From: an uncultured Veillonella sp. | Lineage (GTDB): Bacteria; Bacillota; Negativicutes; Veillonellales; Veillonellaceae | Assembly: GCA_900538355.1 (NCBI GenBank) | Contig: UPXS01000001.1 | Span: 1-64,000, forward strand | Length of the DNA: 64,000 nt | Direction: 5' to 3' | Part shown: positions 36,420-45,565 of the stretch, in pieces | Numbering within the stretch: position 1 is the first letter of the stretch | Layout: each line of letters opens with the position of its first letter | Translations under genes and position numbers: made by a program | Notes under the pieces: generated by a model | Database searches by the model: none | Told to the model about the DNA's origin: nothing | The model's input: only the letters and a program-made list of their open reading frames with translations

Positions 36420-39008
36420 ATGCTTATCAATCGTGAACAACAACGCGTTATTGATGAAGTTGAACAAAATATCCTCTTGTTAGCGTCCGCTGGGACGGGA
36501 AAAACGAATACACTTGCTTATCGAGTGGCTCACCTCATCGAGGGCGGCTATGCGAAGGCGGAGAATATCTTGTGCATGACCTTTACGAACAAGGCTGCAA
36601 ACGAGATGAAAGACCGCATTCAATCGCTCGTAGGCAGTCCTGCAAAGGCTGTGGAGGTTAGTACATTCCACAGCTTTTGCTTTTTCGTGCTTCAACAAGA
36701 GGGCAAGCGCAATGAAACCTTATATACGGATGTGACCATCTTTGACGAAGAGGATTGCAAGGAATTGTCTGAACCGTATCGTCCAGGTAAATTGCGAGAA
36801 ATGTCCTTTGCTAACATCATCGCCATGGTGAAAGAATATCGTTCCTTATACGGTTTTTATTCTGATGATCTTGTAGGCGATTATAAACGAACTATAGAGC
36901 GTTTACAAAAGGAACAGCGCGCCGCCATTGAACAGCAGTTCTCTAGCTTTGGTAATGTTCTGTATAGTGAACTCCATGACTTCTTGAACCATGGTCACGA
37001 ATGGATTGCTGCCTATGATGAAAGCTTAGCCTCTGTACATGGTCTAGATTTTACGGACCTCATCTGCGGTGTTCATCGCCTCTTCCAAGACCCTGTAGTC
37101 CGGGAGCGTTGGCGTAGCCGTTACAATTATATTTCGGTAGATGAAATGCAGGATACAGGCGTACTAGAGTATAAGGTATTAGAAATGCTCTGGGACGGTA
37201 ATCACGTTCTCTTATGTGGTGACTATTTCCAAACCATATACGAATGGCGTGGGTCCGATCCGTTCCGCTTGCTCAAGCAATTTGATGCGGACTTCAAGCC
37301 TTTAAAAATTATTTTCTATGAAAACTATCGCTCTAACTGGACGCTCTTTACGATGGCTTTCAAAACATTGCAAAATATGTTCCCTGATCTGGTCGGTTCT
37401 ATCTATACTGAATTGCCACGTGCCAATAGTGAAAGAAAGGGTAAGCCCGTCCTCATTAAAGGCTGTAAAAACAGTTATTTAGAGGGCCGCTATATTTATG
37501 AAGCCATTTGTGCATTACCAAAGGATGCCAATATTGGTGTACTTGTGCGAGATAATAAAAAGGCGCAGCGATTGAGCGACTCTTTTGAACGTCTCAACAA
37601 TGAAAAGTCTGAAGAGGAACGTCGTCACTTTATGATTATCGATGAGTTTAAATTCTTTAGACGTCAAGAAATCAAAGACGTTATGGCCTACTTCAAATTG
37701 CTCATGAACCCGAACGACTCCGTTAGCGCTAAGCGCATTATTAAACGCTATGTTGCGGGTATTGGTGACGCTCGTATTGCCGCTATTGAAAGCCCAGAGA
37801 CGCGTCAAGTAGGCTTGAAATTGACGGACTTTATGGATATGCCTATCTTTGAAGCGGAACCTTATGCCAAGCTCGTTATTGGATTAGAAAATCATGAAGT
37901 TGTGGTGTATGACGTAGAAAGTACGGGCACTGATACATCTCAAGATCGCATTATTCAAATTGCAGCTATTCGCATCGACGAAAACGGACAAGTGTTAGAG
38001 ACCTTTGAACGCTTTATCAATCCCGGTGTACCTGTGGGGCAATCTGAAGAGGTACATGGATTCTCTGATGCGTATTTACAAGAACATGGCGAAGAGCCAG
38101 CTATAGTGTTACAAGCCTTTAAGGAATTCTCCAAGAATGCCATCATCGTAGGTCACAATGTAAATTATGATGTAACTATCTTTACGAATGAATTGGCGCG
38201 GTATAATTTAGGAAATCCTCAGTTCAAGGCGATTTATGATACCTTAGATATCTATCGTCGTTTCTACCCTAATTTGCCAAATCATAAATTGGGCTTCCTA
38301 GCTTCTGAGTTTCCTATCCATCATGAGCCTACGCACAATGCGATGGACGATATCTTGGCCACTGCACAGCTTTTAATCTATGCGGTAAAAGAAAATATCG
38401 TGCCTACTACAACAGGCCGTATGGTGGCGATTAACAAATATAAAGCAGCTTTCACCAATATTGCGTCCCAAATGGCAACCTTGCGTAGAAAGGCCTATAC
38501 AGAGTTACCAACGAAGTTATTGGCGTACATTATGAACCAAATGGGGGTTCTAGAGTACTATAAATCCCATGGAGAAGCGGCAAAGGTAGAGCATATACGG
38601 GATCTATATCGCATCATGGAGAAACTGGATGCTGCCTATGAAGGCCCAGCTGGTTTAGCACGATTAAATCAAATCTTGCAGATGGCGGCTCTTACAGCAG
38701 GTGAGCCGGCCCAACAGGTACGCAATGGAGATCGCATTCCAATTATTACCATCCACCAAGCGAAGGGGAGCGAGTTTGACCACGTGTTCTTGGCAGGTCT
38801 TAACGAAGGAACCTTCCCAAGTCCTTTTGCCATCGCAGAAGGGCGTGAAGACGAAGAAAAGCGCTTGTTCTATGTGGCCATCACGCGTCCTAAACAAGAG
38901 CTGACTATTACCTTTGAACAAACGAATATACGTGGCCGAGCTGTTCAACCAAGCTCGCTACTGAACTACATGCCACGAGACCCTGAGCTCGTAGAAAGGA
39001 GATACTAA
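36420..39008 (+). CDS. UvrD-type helicase with inserted DEDDh exonuclease
   Basis: An 862-residue fusion. The SF1A helicase motifs are in order: I (LASAGTGKT, about 22-30), Ia (TFTNKAANEM), II (VDEMQDTG, about 240), III (GDYFQTIYEWRG, about 263), V (TIHQAKGSEFDHVFLAGL, about 776) and VI (LFYVAITRPKQ, about 814). Between III and V lies a complete DnaQ-like exonuclease (about 493-660) with YDVESTGT, VGHNVNYDV and HNAMDD supplying the DEDDh acids and His. AGGAGG precedes the ATG. It overlaps the following synthase gene by one base. Role inferred: DNA unwinding coupled to 3' end trimming in repair. Confidence 0.9.
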   Translation: MLINREQQRVIDEVEQNILLLASAGTGKTNTLAYRVAHLIEGGYAKAENILCMTFTNKAANEMKDRIQSLVGSPAKAVEVSTFHSFCFFVLQQEGKRNETLYTDVTIFDEEDCKELSEPYRPGKLREMSFANIIAMVKEYRSLYGFYSDDLVGDYKRTIERLQKEQRAAIEQQFSSFGNVLYSELHDFLNHGHEWIAAYDESLASVHGLDFTDLICGVHRLFQDPVVRERWRSRYNYISVDEMQDTGVLEYKVLEMLWDGNHVLLCGDYFQTIYEWRGSDPFRLLKQFDADFKPLKIIFYENYRSNWTLFTMAFKTLQNMFPDLVGSIYTELPRANSERKGKPVLIKGCKNSYLEGRYIYEAICALPKDANIGVLVRDNKKAQRLSDSFERLNNEKSEEERRHFMIIDEFKFFRRQEIKDVMAYFKLLMNPNDSVSAKRIIKRYVAGIGDARIAAIESPETRQVGLKLTDFMDMPIFEAEPYAKLVIGLENHEVVVYDVESTGTDTSQDRIIQIAAIRIDENGQVLETFERFINPGVPVGQSEEVHGFSDAYLQEHGEEPAIVLQAFKEFSKNAIIVGHNVNYDVTIFTNELARYNLGNPQFKAIYDTLDIYRRFYPNLPNHKLGFLASEFPIHHEPTHNAMDDILATAQLLIYAVKENIVPTTTGRMVAINKYKAAFTNIASQMATLRRKAYTELPTKLLAYIMNQMGVLEYYKSHGEAAKVEHIRDLYRIMEKLDAAYEGPAGLARLNQILQMAALTAGEPAQQVRNGDRIPIITIHQAKGSEFDHVFLAGLNEGTFPSPFAIAEGREDEEKRLFYVAITRPKQELTITFEQTNIRGRAVQPSSLLNYMPRDPELVERRY

Positions 39009-40012
39009 TGGCGCGAAAAACACATCGTCCAGATGATATTTTGTGGACTGTCACTGCCGCAGATTTAAAGGCTGTACATAGGGAGAAACAAGATATTACA
39101 CTTGGTGCAGTACTAGATACTCGATATCCTCGTAAGTCCTTAGTTAAGCTATTTGAGGAAAAACTAATCCATATTAACGGTCATAAGGCGACGCCAAAGG
39201 ATTTTATCTCCGAAGGTGATGAGATTTGGATTGCTATGGCGAAGGAAAAAATCGATTATGAACCAATTGAGATGGACCTACATATCCTATATGAAGATGA
39301 TGATCTCCTCATTGTGGATAAGCCTGCTGGTGTGACAGTAAACTCTAAAGACCAAGTATCTCTTGCCAATGGGGTAGCGTACTACTTTAAAGAAAATGGT
39401 ATTAAGCGCAAAGTTCGTTTCTTGAATCGCTTAGATAGAGATACAACAGGCTGCATCATGATTGTTAAAAGCGGTTTAGCCCAAAGTCTTTATCAACAGC
39501 AAATGGATGATAATACCTTTGAGAAGTGGTATATGGCTGTTGTAGAAGGTGTTGTAGAAGCTGATGAAGACTCTTTAGTATTGCCGATGGAGCGCAGTGC
39601 TGATGGGATTCATTATGAAGTAAATCCTAAAGGAAAAGAAACGCGCACAGATTATTCCGTCCTATGTAGACATTCTTCACAACCTGTGGATAACTCTGTG
39701 AATAAGTCCCAAAATTCTGTGGATATGAACCAAGAAAATGTGGATATAGAATTACAAAATGTGGATAAACATGGTGTAGATGTGGACAAATCTGTGTATA
39801 ACTCCCCGAAATGTGGATATACAGAGGTTTTAGTCCGTTTGTACACAGGAAAAACACATCAAATTCGTGTAGCTTTTAGCCATATAGGTCACCCTCTTGT
39901 GGGGGATATCTTATACGGTGCACAACCAACGGGACAGCCCTTCCAATTGCGGGCTCAGAAGGTAATATTTACACACATGCGCACAGGGGAGCGTATTACG
40001 GTTACCGCGTAA
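39008..40012 (+). CDS. RluA-family pseudouridine synthase with repeat insert
   Basis: A 334-residue RluA-family enzyme with an S4-like N-terminus (about residues 25-80), the catalytic motif LNRLDRDTTGC (about 138-148) and TGKTHQIRVAF near the C-terminus. An Asn/Asp/Val-rich insert of about 45 residues (roughly 223-268) lies between two strands of the catalytic core; the paralogue at 26030 lacks it. The DNA of the insert is a cluster of DnaA-box-like sequences. The start overlaps the upstream helicase stop, with AAAGGAG before it. Confidence 0.9.
   Translation: MARKTHRPDDILWTVTAADLKAVHREKQDITLGAVLDTRYPRKSLVKLFEEKLIHINGHKATPKDFISEGDEIWIAMAKEKIDYEPIEMDLHILYEDDDLLIVDKPAGVTVNSKDQVSLANGVAYYFKENGIKRKVRFLNRLDRDTTGCIMIVKSGLAQSLYQQQMDDNTFEKWYMAVVEGVVEADEDSLVLPMERSADGIHYEVNPKGKETRTDYSVLCRHSSQPVDNSVNKSQNSVDMNQENVDIELQNVDKHGVDVDKSVYNSPKCGYTEVLVRLYTGKTHQIRVAFSHIGHPLVGDILYGAQPTGQPFQLRAQKVIFTHMRTGERITVTA
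39685..39820 (-). promoter_or_regulatory. Phased cluster of eight DnaA-box-like sites inside a gene
   Basis: Reading TGTGNATAA on the plus strand (TTATNCACA on the minus): exact matches start at 39685 (TGTGGATAA), 39697 (TGTGAATAA), 39760 (TGTGGATAA) and 39793 (TGTGTATAA). One-mismatch sites start at 39718, 39739 and 39812 (TGTGGATAT) and at 39781 (TGTGGACAA). Sites 39697, 39718, 39739, 39760 and 39781 are spaced exactly 21 bp apart and all eight have the same orientation. Whether DnaA binds here is inference. Confidence 0.6.
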
Positions 40013-40099
40013 ATTGATCTGATTACATTATTGTTAACAATAAATCTGTCCTATATATTGTGAAGTCACAATACATCAAATATTCTAATTGAGAATTGA

Positions 40100-40115
40100 G
40101 AATTATTGATAATTC
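40100..40115. promoter_or_regulatory. Possible metal-regulator operator
   Basis: GAATTAT-TG-ATAATTC is a perfect 7-2-7 inverted repeat about 42 bases upstream of the CDF promoter. It loosely resembles Fur/PerR-family operators. Confidence 0.35.
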
Positions 40116-40156
40116 AGTGATTACAATAATTTTATAAAAATTTTTCAAAAAATATA

Positions 40157-40185
40157 ATGACAAATGATAATCGATAAGCTATAAT
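40157..40185 (+). promoter_or_regulatory. Promoter of the CDF transporter gene
   Basis: ATGACA (40157-40162), a 17-bp spacer and TATAAT (40180-40185) are about 65 bases upstream of the start codon. Confidence 0.6.
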
Positions 40186-40250
40186 AAGAACATAGATAAA
40201 TCGATAGGCTTCGATTTATGGCTTAGTGAAATGAATGTATGAGGTGTAGT

Positions 40251-41375
40251 ATGATTTTGCAAGAAAATAGTGCAGCACGTAATCGGGGGATTACGCTTGC
40301 TAGTATAAAAGGAATTATAGGTAACGTTGTTCTCGTTATCTTTAAAATGATTGTAGGCCTTGCGTCTAACTCCATCGCTATCATCCTTGATGCGGTAAAC
40401 AACTTAACAGACGTATTGTCCTCTGTATTGACTATCGTTGGTACAAAATTAGCCGCTAAAGGGGCCGATAAGGAGCATCCTTTTGGTCATGGTCGTATAG
40501 AATATATGACCACCATGGCCATTGCTTTCATCATCCTTGGTGCAGGTATCGGATCTCTTAAAGAATCTATAGATAAAATCCTTCATCCTGAGGTATCTAC
40601 CTTTGATATTCCAAGCCTCGTTATCATTGCCGTTGCTATCGTTGTGAAAGTAGTGATGGGCCGCTATATCAAGGCACAAGGCGAGAAATACAAATCTGAT
40701 GCGCTTGTAGCCTCTGGTATAGATGCGTTATTTGATGCGGTGATTACCTTTGCCACATTGATATCTGCAGGCTTAGTATTCTTCTTTAACTTTGACATTC
40801 AAGGCTATGTAGGCGCAGCAATCTCTATTTTGATTTTGAAAGCTGCTTATGACATTTTAAAAGAAATGTACAATCATTTACTTGGTATTCGTGCAGATGA
40901 TAACTTAATCCGCGATATTAAAGAAACTATCGCACAACATCCAAATGTAGGTGGTGTATATGACTTGGTTTTGAATAGCTACGGACCTGGTGAAACAATT
41001 GGCTCTGTACATATTACCGTACCAGATACGATGACTATGGCTGATATCCATCCTTTGACAAAAGGTATCGCCGTTCATCTTTATAAAAAATTTGGTATTA
41101 ATATGACCGTTGGCGTCTATGCTGAAAACCAACCAAGTGTGGAAGTGCTTGAAATTAGACAAGCTCTTGACCAAGTTGTAAGCTTGTATACACATGTAGT
41201 ACAAGTACATGCCTTTTACGTACACGAAGAGAAGAAAGTTATCTACTACGATATTATCTTTGACTTTGACGAAGAAGATCCAAATGGCACATTAGAAAAA
41301 ATTAAAGCAGAAATGCAAAAACGCTGTCCTGAATATACACAATTCGCTATTGTAGATACAGACTTTAGTAACTAA
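40251..41375 (+). CDS. Cation diffusion facilitator, manganese type
   Basis: A 374-residue CDF-family exporter with six membrane spans and a C-terminal cytoplasmic domain. The metal-site residues in span 2 are within LDAVNNLTD (Asn-X3-Asp) and in span 5 within GIDALFD (Asp-X3-Asp). This Asn/Asp pattern, without the histidine of zinc CDFs, is typical of manganese exporters such as MntE, so Mn2+ is the likely substrate. An in-frame ATG four codons upstream was rejected because GAGGTG directly precedes the ATG at 40251. The gene is single, with its own promoter and terminator. Confidence 0.87.
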   Translation: MILQENSAARNRGITLASIKGIIGNVVLVIFKMIVGLASNSIAIILDAVNNLTDVLSSVLTIVGTKLAAKGADKEHPFGHGRIEYMTTMAIAFIILGAGIGSLKESIDKILHPEVSTFDIPSLVIIAVAIVVKVVMGRYIKAQGEKYKSDALVASGIDALFDAVITFATLISAGLVFFFNFDIQGYVGAAISILILKAAYDILKEMYNHLLGIRADDNLIRDIKETIAQHPNVGGVYDLVLNSYGPGETIGSVHITVPDTMTMADIHPLTKGIAVHLYKKFGINMTVGVYAENQPSVEVLEIRQALDQVVSLYTHVVQVHAFYVHEEKKVIYYDIIFDFDEEDPNGTLEKIKAEMQKRCPEYTQFAIVDTDFSN

Positions 41376-41388
41376 TAGAATATAAATA

Positions 41389-41450
41389 AAGGCTTCAACC
41401 AATACTCGACGAAAATATTTCGCCAAGAAATGGTTGAAGCCTTTTCTTTT
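41389..41450 (+). terminator. Terminator of the CDF gene
   Basis: AAAGGCTTCAACCA pairs with TGGTTGAAGCCTTT, with a second small stem (CGAAA/TTTCG) in the loop, followed by Ts. Confidence 0.88.
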
Positions 41451-41498
41451 ATTAGTCTAAAAAGTTAGATATACTATAAGTACGAGAGAGGTGCTTCT

Positions 41499-42389
41499 AT
41501 GTGGCGGTGGATAAAGAAACATTATATTGTAAGTTTTATTATTTTACTTATTCTCGTTTTGTGTTTCTTACAATTTAGTAGTACAAGAAATGAGAAACAT
41601 ATTTTACCTAAACAAGGGATAATTATAGAGAAAGATATTGCAGCTGATATTACTCGCAAGTCTGATGCGAAACTAATAATAACAAATGCTACTAATTACT
41701 CCGAATCCTATAATATCGATGTATTACCTATTATAAAACAATATAACAGTCATATATTGGATTATCTTATTGTTAATAATGAATTATACTTACTTGTGCG
41801 TTCTAATGATACTGTTTCTAATCTGAATTCATATCCGATTTTGATTGTTAAGGTTGATGATACATCTTTATCCTCTAATGTTATCGGATATGAGTTAGAT
41901 AAATTTTCTGCTACATTAGACTATATAGATGGTAAGATTATAGCCACTAATGGAGAGGAAAAGTATATTTTAGGTACTGATTTAGCTGTCAGTAAAAGTG
42001 TTGATAATGAGGCAACTTCCATTCCGAATAAGAATGTTAGTAAACATGGTATAAATAAGGATAAAGTAATATCAGATTCACTGATTCCTAGAGATCTATA
42101 CATTAATGGTAAGGTAGGAGATACTTATTTGCTTACTGTTACGCCCCTTATCTATGCAAAACCTAATATGAATTTGCCGTTTGACTTCTTTAAAGCTACA
42201 CATTTTTATGGTATTCCTATATATGAAAATAATATGTTATTTTGGAATGCGAATACCGACGAAATGGAGGCATATAGCAATCTAAAGGATGTTACATCTT
42301 TCCATATTAAATATATGGATATGAATTATGATATTGACCGGTTTAAACGATGGAATCAAGTAATAAAAAATAGTAGTGTTGAAAAATAA
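41499..42389 (+). CDS. Membrane-anchored protein of unknown function
   Basis: A 296-residue protein that I do not recognise. A hydrophobic span at about residues 9-27 after a Lys/His-containing start indicates a membrane-anchored protein with the bulk outside. The remainder is rich in Asn, Asp, Ile and Tyr, with no cysteine pair or catalytic motif visible. GAGAGGTG precedes the ATG. Like the first gene of the window it is more AT-rich than the metabolic genes. Confidence 0.6.
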   Translation: MWRWIKKHYIVSFIILLILVLCFLQFSSTRNEKHILPKQGIIIEKDIAADITRKSDAKLIITNATNYSESYNIDVLPIIKQYNSHILDYLIVNNELYLLVRSNDTVSNLNSYPILIVKVDDTSLSSNVIGYELDKFSATLDYIDGKIIATNGEEKYILGTDLAVSKSVDNEATSIPNKNVSKHGINKDKVISDSLIPRDLYINGKVGDTYLLTVTPLIYAKPNMNLPFDFFKATHFYGIPIYENNMLFWNANTDEMEAYSNLKDVTSFHIKYMDMNYDIDRFKRWNQVIKNSSVEK

Positions 42390-42396
42390 GATTGAC

Positions 42397-42425
42397 TTGA
42401 TATTCAATGGTCTAATGCATATAAT
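42397..42425 (+). promoter_or_regulatory. Promoter of the exported protein gene at 42479
   Basis: TTGATA (42397-42402), a 17-bp spacer and TATAAT (42420-42425). Confidence 0.65.
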
Positions 42426-42478
42426 ATATTGTGTAAAATATAATTTGTTTTAGGGAGTCCTATCTAAGGAGAGATGGA

Positions 42479-43051
42479 ATGAAAAAATTTGCTCTTACAA
42501 CGTTAGCTGTAATGGCGGCCGTTGGTGTGTTGGCGGTTCAGCCTGCAGAGGCTAAAAAGGTACAACAAGATCCAGTGGAATCACTTATTGAAATGCCTAT
42601 GAATGATGAAATTCAACAGGTAAATGGTGTATCTAAAGCTACTAATAAAGAAACACAACGTTTGTCTAATAAGTTAGCAGATGCTACTAAAGCTATGGTT
42701 AAAAAGAACTGGAAGACTATTTATGTTAAGGCAGTGCCTACGGGAGATAAGGCCGCTGTACGTTTCTATTATGTAGATAATAGAGGCCAAGTACATAATG
42801 GTCAAGTTATTAGAAATACAGGCTTATCTAAAGGCAAATATATGACTGGTTCTTTACGACAAGTTGAAGCGTTACAAGAATTGGTAAACCATTTGCAACA
42901 GAATGGTCAAGAGGTACCATCTTCTATTGATCTTATTATTACTCAAGGTGGATATCGTACTAAGACAATCTTCAATTATGGTGAAGACACAAGAAATCTA
43001 CCAGCCTATCAACAACAATATGAACAACAAAACTTCCCTACCATGAAGTAA
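42479..43051 (+). CDS. Small exported protein of unknown function
   Basis: A 190-residue protein with a clear signal peptide (cleavage likely after QPAEA, about residue 25). The mature part is Lys/Gln/Thr-rich and ends in a Gln/Tyr-rich tail (YQQQYEQQN). It has a motif-free alpha/beta appearance (IYVKAVPTGDKAAVRFYYVDNRGQVH). AAGGAGAG precedes the ATG. It has its own promoter and terminator. I do not recognise the family. Confidence 0.7.
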   Translation: MKKFALTTLAVMAAVGVLAVQPAEAKKVQQDPVESLIEMPMNDEIQQVNGVSKATNKETQRLSNKLADATKAMVKKNWKTIYVKAVPTGDKAAVRFYYVDNRGQVHNGQVIRNTGLSKGKYMTGSLRQVEALQELVNHLQQNGQEVPSSIDLIITQGGYRTKTIFNYGEDTRNLPAYQQQYEQQNFPTMK

Positions 43052-43052
43052 T

Positions 43053-43082
43053 AAAAAGGCCCGTGCATAGCACGGACTTTTG
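43053..43082. terminator. Terminator between convergent genes
   Basis: CCGTGC pairs with GCACGG within A-run and T-run flanks. It can serve the rightward small protein gene and the leftward permease gene. Confidence 0.75.
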
Positions 43083-43084
43083 TG

Positions 43085-44527
43085 TTAGATGATGTAATCG
43101 TCAGAATCATCTTTTTTAGGTTTTTTGTAAATTTCTTTTACACCAGCCATTTCGATAAGCTCCTCGCTGAGCGCATCTTCATCGTCCGTATTAAGCATGG
43201 AGTAGAAGGCCCAAAGGATAACGAACCAAATCGGTGTGAACAAGAGGGCAATTCGAGTGTCTTCGTTTAAGGCGAGAATGCCTAGAATGAAAACAAAGAA
43301 TGCGAGGATGATGTAGTTCATCACAGGGAATAGAGGCATTTTAAATTTAGATTGTGCCGCTAATTCAGGATTTTTCTTACGGTATTTGAGGTGACAAATA
43401 ACCATCATAGCCCAAATAAAGATGAAGCAGAATGTAGAGATAGAAGTAATCATAACGAATACTGCTTCTGGCATTACATAGTTGAGTACAACCGTAATCA
43501 ATAGTACAGCAGCAGAGAAGATTGTTGCTTGGTATGGTACGCTACTGTGTGTTAAGCGACGCATAGAGCTTGGCGCATGACCGCGTTTAGCAAGGGCATA
43601 AATCATACGGCCTGTACTAAAGATACCAGAGTTTGTAGCAGATGCAGCAGATGTAAGAACTACGAAGTTTACGATGCCTGCAGCGGCTGCAATACCAACT
43701 GCTGTAAATACGGCCACAAATGGGCTAGCAGAAGGGTTAACGGCGGTCCAAGGGTAAATGCTCATGATGATGGCCAAAGAGCCCACATAGAACAAAATAA
43801 TGCGCAATGGGATATTGTTAATCGCCATAGGAATAACCTTTTCAGGATCTTCTGTTTCACCAGCTGTCAAACCCACGAGTTCGATACCTGTGAAAGCGAA
43901 AACAACCATTTGGAATGATAGAATAAAGCCCATCGTTCCGTTCGGGAACCAGCCTCCGTAATTCCACATATTACTAAAGGCGGCAACACCCGCATCTGTA
44001 GTAAAGCCTGTGACAATCATGATGACACCGATGATGATGAGGGAGATGATGGCGATTACCTTGATTAAGGCAAACCAGAACTCCATTTCACCGAAATATT
44101 TTACGGCTGTTAAGTTCATTAATAGCAAGGCCACCAAGACGACAAGGGCCGGTATCCATTGAGGCAGCCATGGTATCCAGAACTGCATATAGAGGCCTAC
44201 GGCTGTTAAATCGGCCATGGCTAGTGAAAGCCAACAGAACCAGTATGTCCATCCTGTGATAAAGGCTGCCCGATCACCTAAATACTCTTCTACGAAATCA
44301 ATAAATGAGTGGTGATTCAAGTTAGACAATAATAATTCGCCTAATGCTCTCATGATAAAGAAGCATATAATACCTGTAATTAGGTAAGCAAAAATGATGG
44401 ATGGACCTGCCAAGTGAATGGCGCGGCCGGAGCCTAAGAATAAGCCTGTACCGATAGCACCGCCAATGGCGAGCAACTGTACGTGCCGGTTCTTAAGGCC
44501 CCGTTTTAACTGATGCGTATCAGACAT
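43085..44527 (-). CDS. cycA: Amino acid permease, CycA-like
   Basis: A 480-residue APC-superfamily permease with about 12 spans. From LKRGLKNRHVQLLAIGGAIGTGLFLGSGRAI onward it follows the D-serine/D-alanine/glycine transporter CycA closely, including GWTYWFCWL, FGEMEFWFALIK, FTGIELVGLTAGETEDPEK and the C-terminal EDTRIALLFTPIWF. Substrate by family: glycine and small D-amino acids. An upstream in-frame start was rejected because AGAGGT precedes the ATG at 44527. The C-terminal tail is acidic. Confidence 0.87.
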   Translation of the reverse strand: MSDTHQLKRGLKNRHVQLLAIGGAIGTGLFLGSGRAIHLAGPSIIFAYLITGIICFFIMRALGELLLSNLNHHSFIDFVEEYLGDRAAFITGWTYWFCWLSLAMADLTAVGLYMQFWIPWLPQWIPALVVLVALLLMNLTAVKYFGEMEFWFALIKVIAIISLIIIGVIMIVTGFTTDAGVAAFSNMWNYGGWFPNGTMGFILSFQMVVFAFTGIELVGLTAGETEDPEKVIPMAINNIPLRIILFYVGSLAIIMSIYPWTAVNPSASPFVAVFTAVGIAAAAGIVNFVVLTSAASATNSGIFSTGRMIYALAKRGHAPSSMRRLTHSSVPYQATIFSAAVLLITVVLNYVMPEAVFVMITSISTFCFIFIWAMMVICHLKYRKKNPELAAQSKFKMPLFPVMNYIILAFFVFILGILALNEDTRIALLFTPIWFVILWAFYSMLNTDDEDALSEELIEMAGVKEIYKKPKKDDSDDYII

Positions 44528-44812
44528 AGTAAAGACCTCTTTTCTACAAACCATCTACAAATATAAAAAGCCATGGATGACCATAGCCTTTATAATCTAT
44601 AGAATCTATAAAACTATTTTCTTATCATACAGTATCTATTGTAAAAAGTCAAATGTATTTATACAGTAGACAAAACAATAGAAACAGTATTATTAATATA
44701 CGAATAAAAGAGAAATTATTCATATTTTGAAACTATACTATGTCTAAAAAGCCTTTCAGGATTTGCTATAATGATATGTAGATTATCTTTTACATAAAAT
44801 CGTGGAGGCTAT

Positions 44813-45325
44813 ATGAGACGACAAGATCGTAAGGTTACAGATATAGATGAAATTAAGGGAATTTTAAATAGTACTCGTATTATTCACCTAGGTATGATGG
44901 ATGGTGACTACCCTTACGTAGTACCCCTACATTTTGGATACGAATTTATAGATGAGGTGCTTTATATCTATGTGCATGGTCATCATGAGGGAAAGAAGTT
45001 TGACTTGATTAAAGCAAATCCTCATGTATTTATCGAAATTGATGGCAGTGATGAGGCCCTTGTTTCAGGCGGAGATATTCCTTGCAAATATAGCTCTGTT
45101 TATTCTAGTGTCATGGGACGAGGAGTGGCGACTTTTTTAAAGACTACTGATGAAAAGTCTCATGGATTACAAGTTTTGATGGCCCATCAAACAAATCGTG
45201 AATTTGCTTTTACGGAAGCCATGGTAAACTCTGTGGGCGTCGTTCAAATTAAAGTGGTAGACTATACTGCAAAACGACGAAGACAACTTGAACAAGATAC
45301 TATTATGCCTCCATTAACTAAATAA
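44813..45325 (+). CDS. Nim-like pyridoxamine 5'-phosphate oxidase-fold flavoprotein
   Basis: A 170-residue protein of the split-barrel FMN-binding family. The N-terminal RRQDRKVTDIDEI, IHLGMMDGDYPYVVPLHFGYE and the YVHGHHEGKKFDLIKANPHV segment are typical of the NimA/5-nitroimidazole-resistance branch. It probably binds FMN and reduces small molecules. Whether it affects nitroimidazole sensitivity cannot be told from sequence. GGAGG precedes the ATG. It is a single gene with a terminator. Confidence 0.87.
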   Translation: MRRQDRKVTDIDEIKGILNSTRIIHLGMMDGDYPYVVPLHFGYEFIDEVLYIYVHGHHEGKKFDLIKANPHVFIEIDGSDEALVSGGDIPCKYSSVYSSVMGRGVATFLKTTDEKSHGLQVLMAHQTNREFAFTEAMVNSVGVVQIKVVDYTAKRRRQLEQDTIMPPLTK

Positions 45326-45331
45326 TGATAC

Positions 45332-45380
45332 AACATCCTATTGAGATCTATTATGATATAGCGCTCAGTAGGATGTTTTA
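45332..45380 (+). terminator. Terminator of the Nim-like gene
   Basis: ACATCCTA...TGAG pairs with CTCA...TAGGATGT and is followed by TTTATT. Confidence 0.75.
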
Positions 45381-45565
45381 TTATGTGTCGAACTAGTAAG
45401 TATTAAGGCTGTTATTAGTTAATAACTAGACTTTCACCGTAGAAAAAATAAAAGTTTTATGAAGTAGCTAGGGCAACAGAATCGGAGTTATGTTTTTGAT
45501 ATAAATAAGAAAATATATCATTATATGTGTGAAGTATATTATGAATTTTTATCCGAGGAGAGAGT

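Noticed and set aside
39685..39820. Reading the DnaA-box cluster as a replication origin
   Set aside because: The neighbours are not typical origin genes (no dnaA, dnaN, rpmH, parAB) and the boxes are inside an intact gene. A titration or regulatory site is more likely.
40013..40156. DNA-unwinding element next to the DnaA boxes
   Set aside because: The stretch is AT-rich, but so are most gaps here, and it lies about 190 bp from the last box. Not enough to call.
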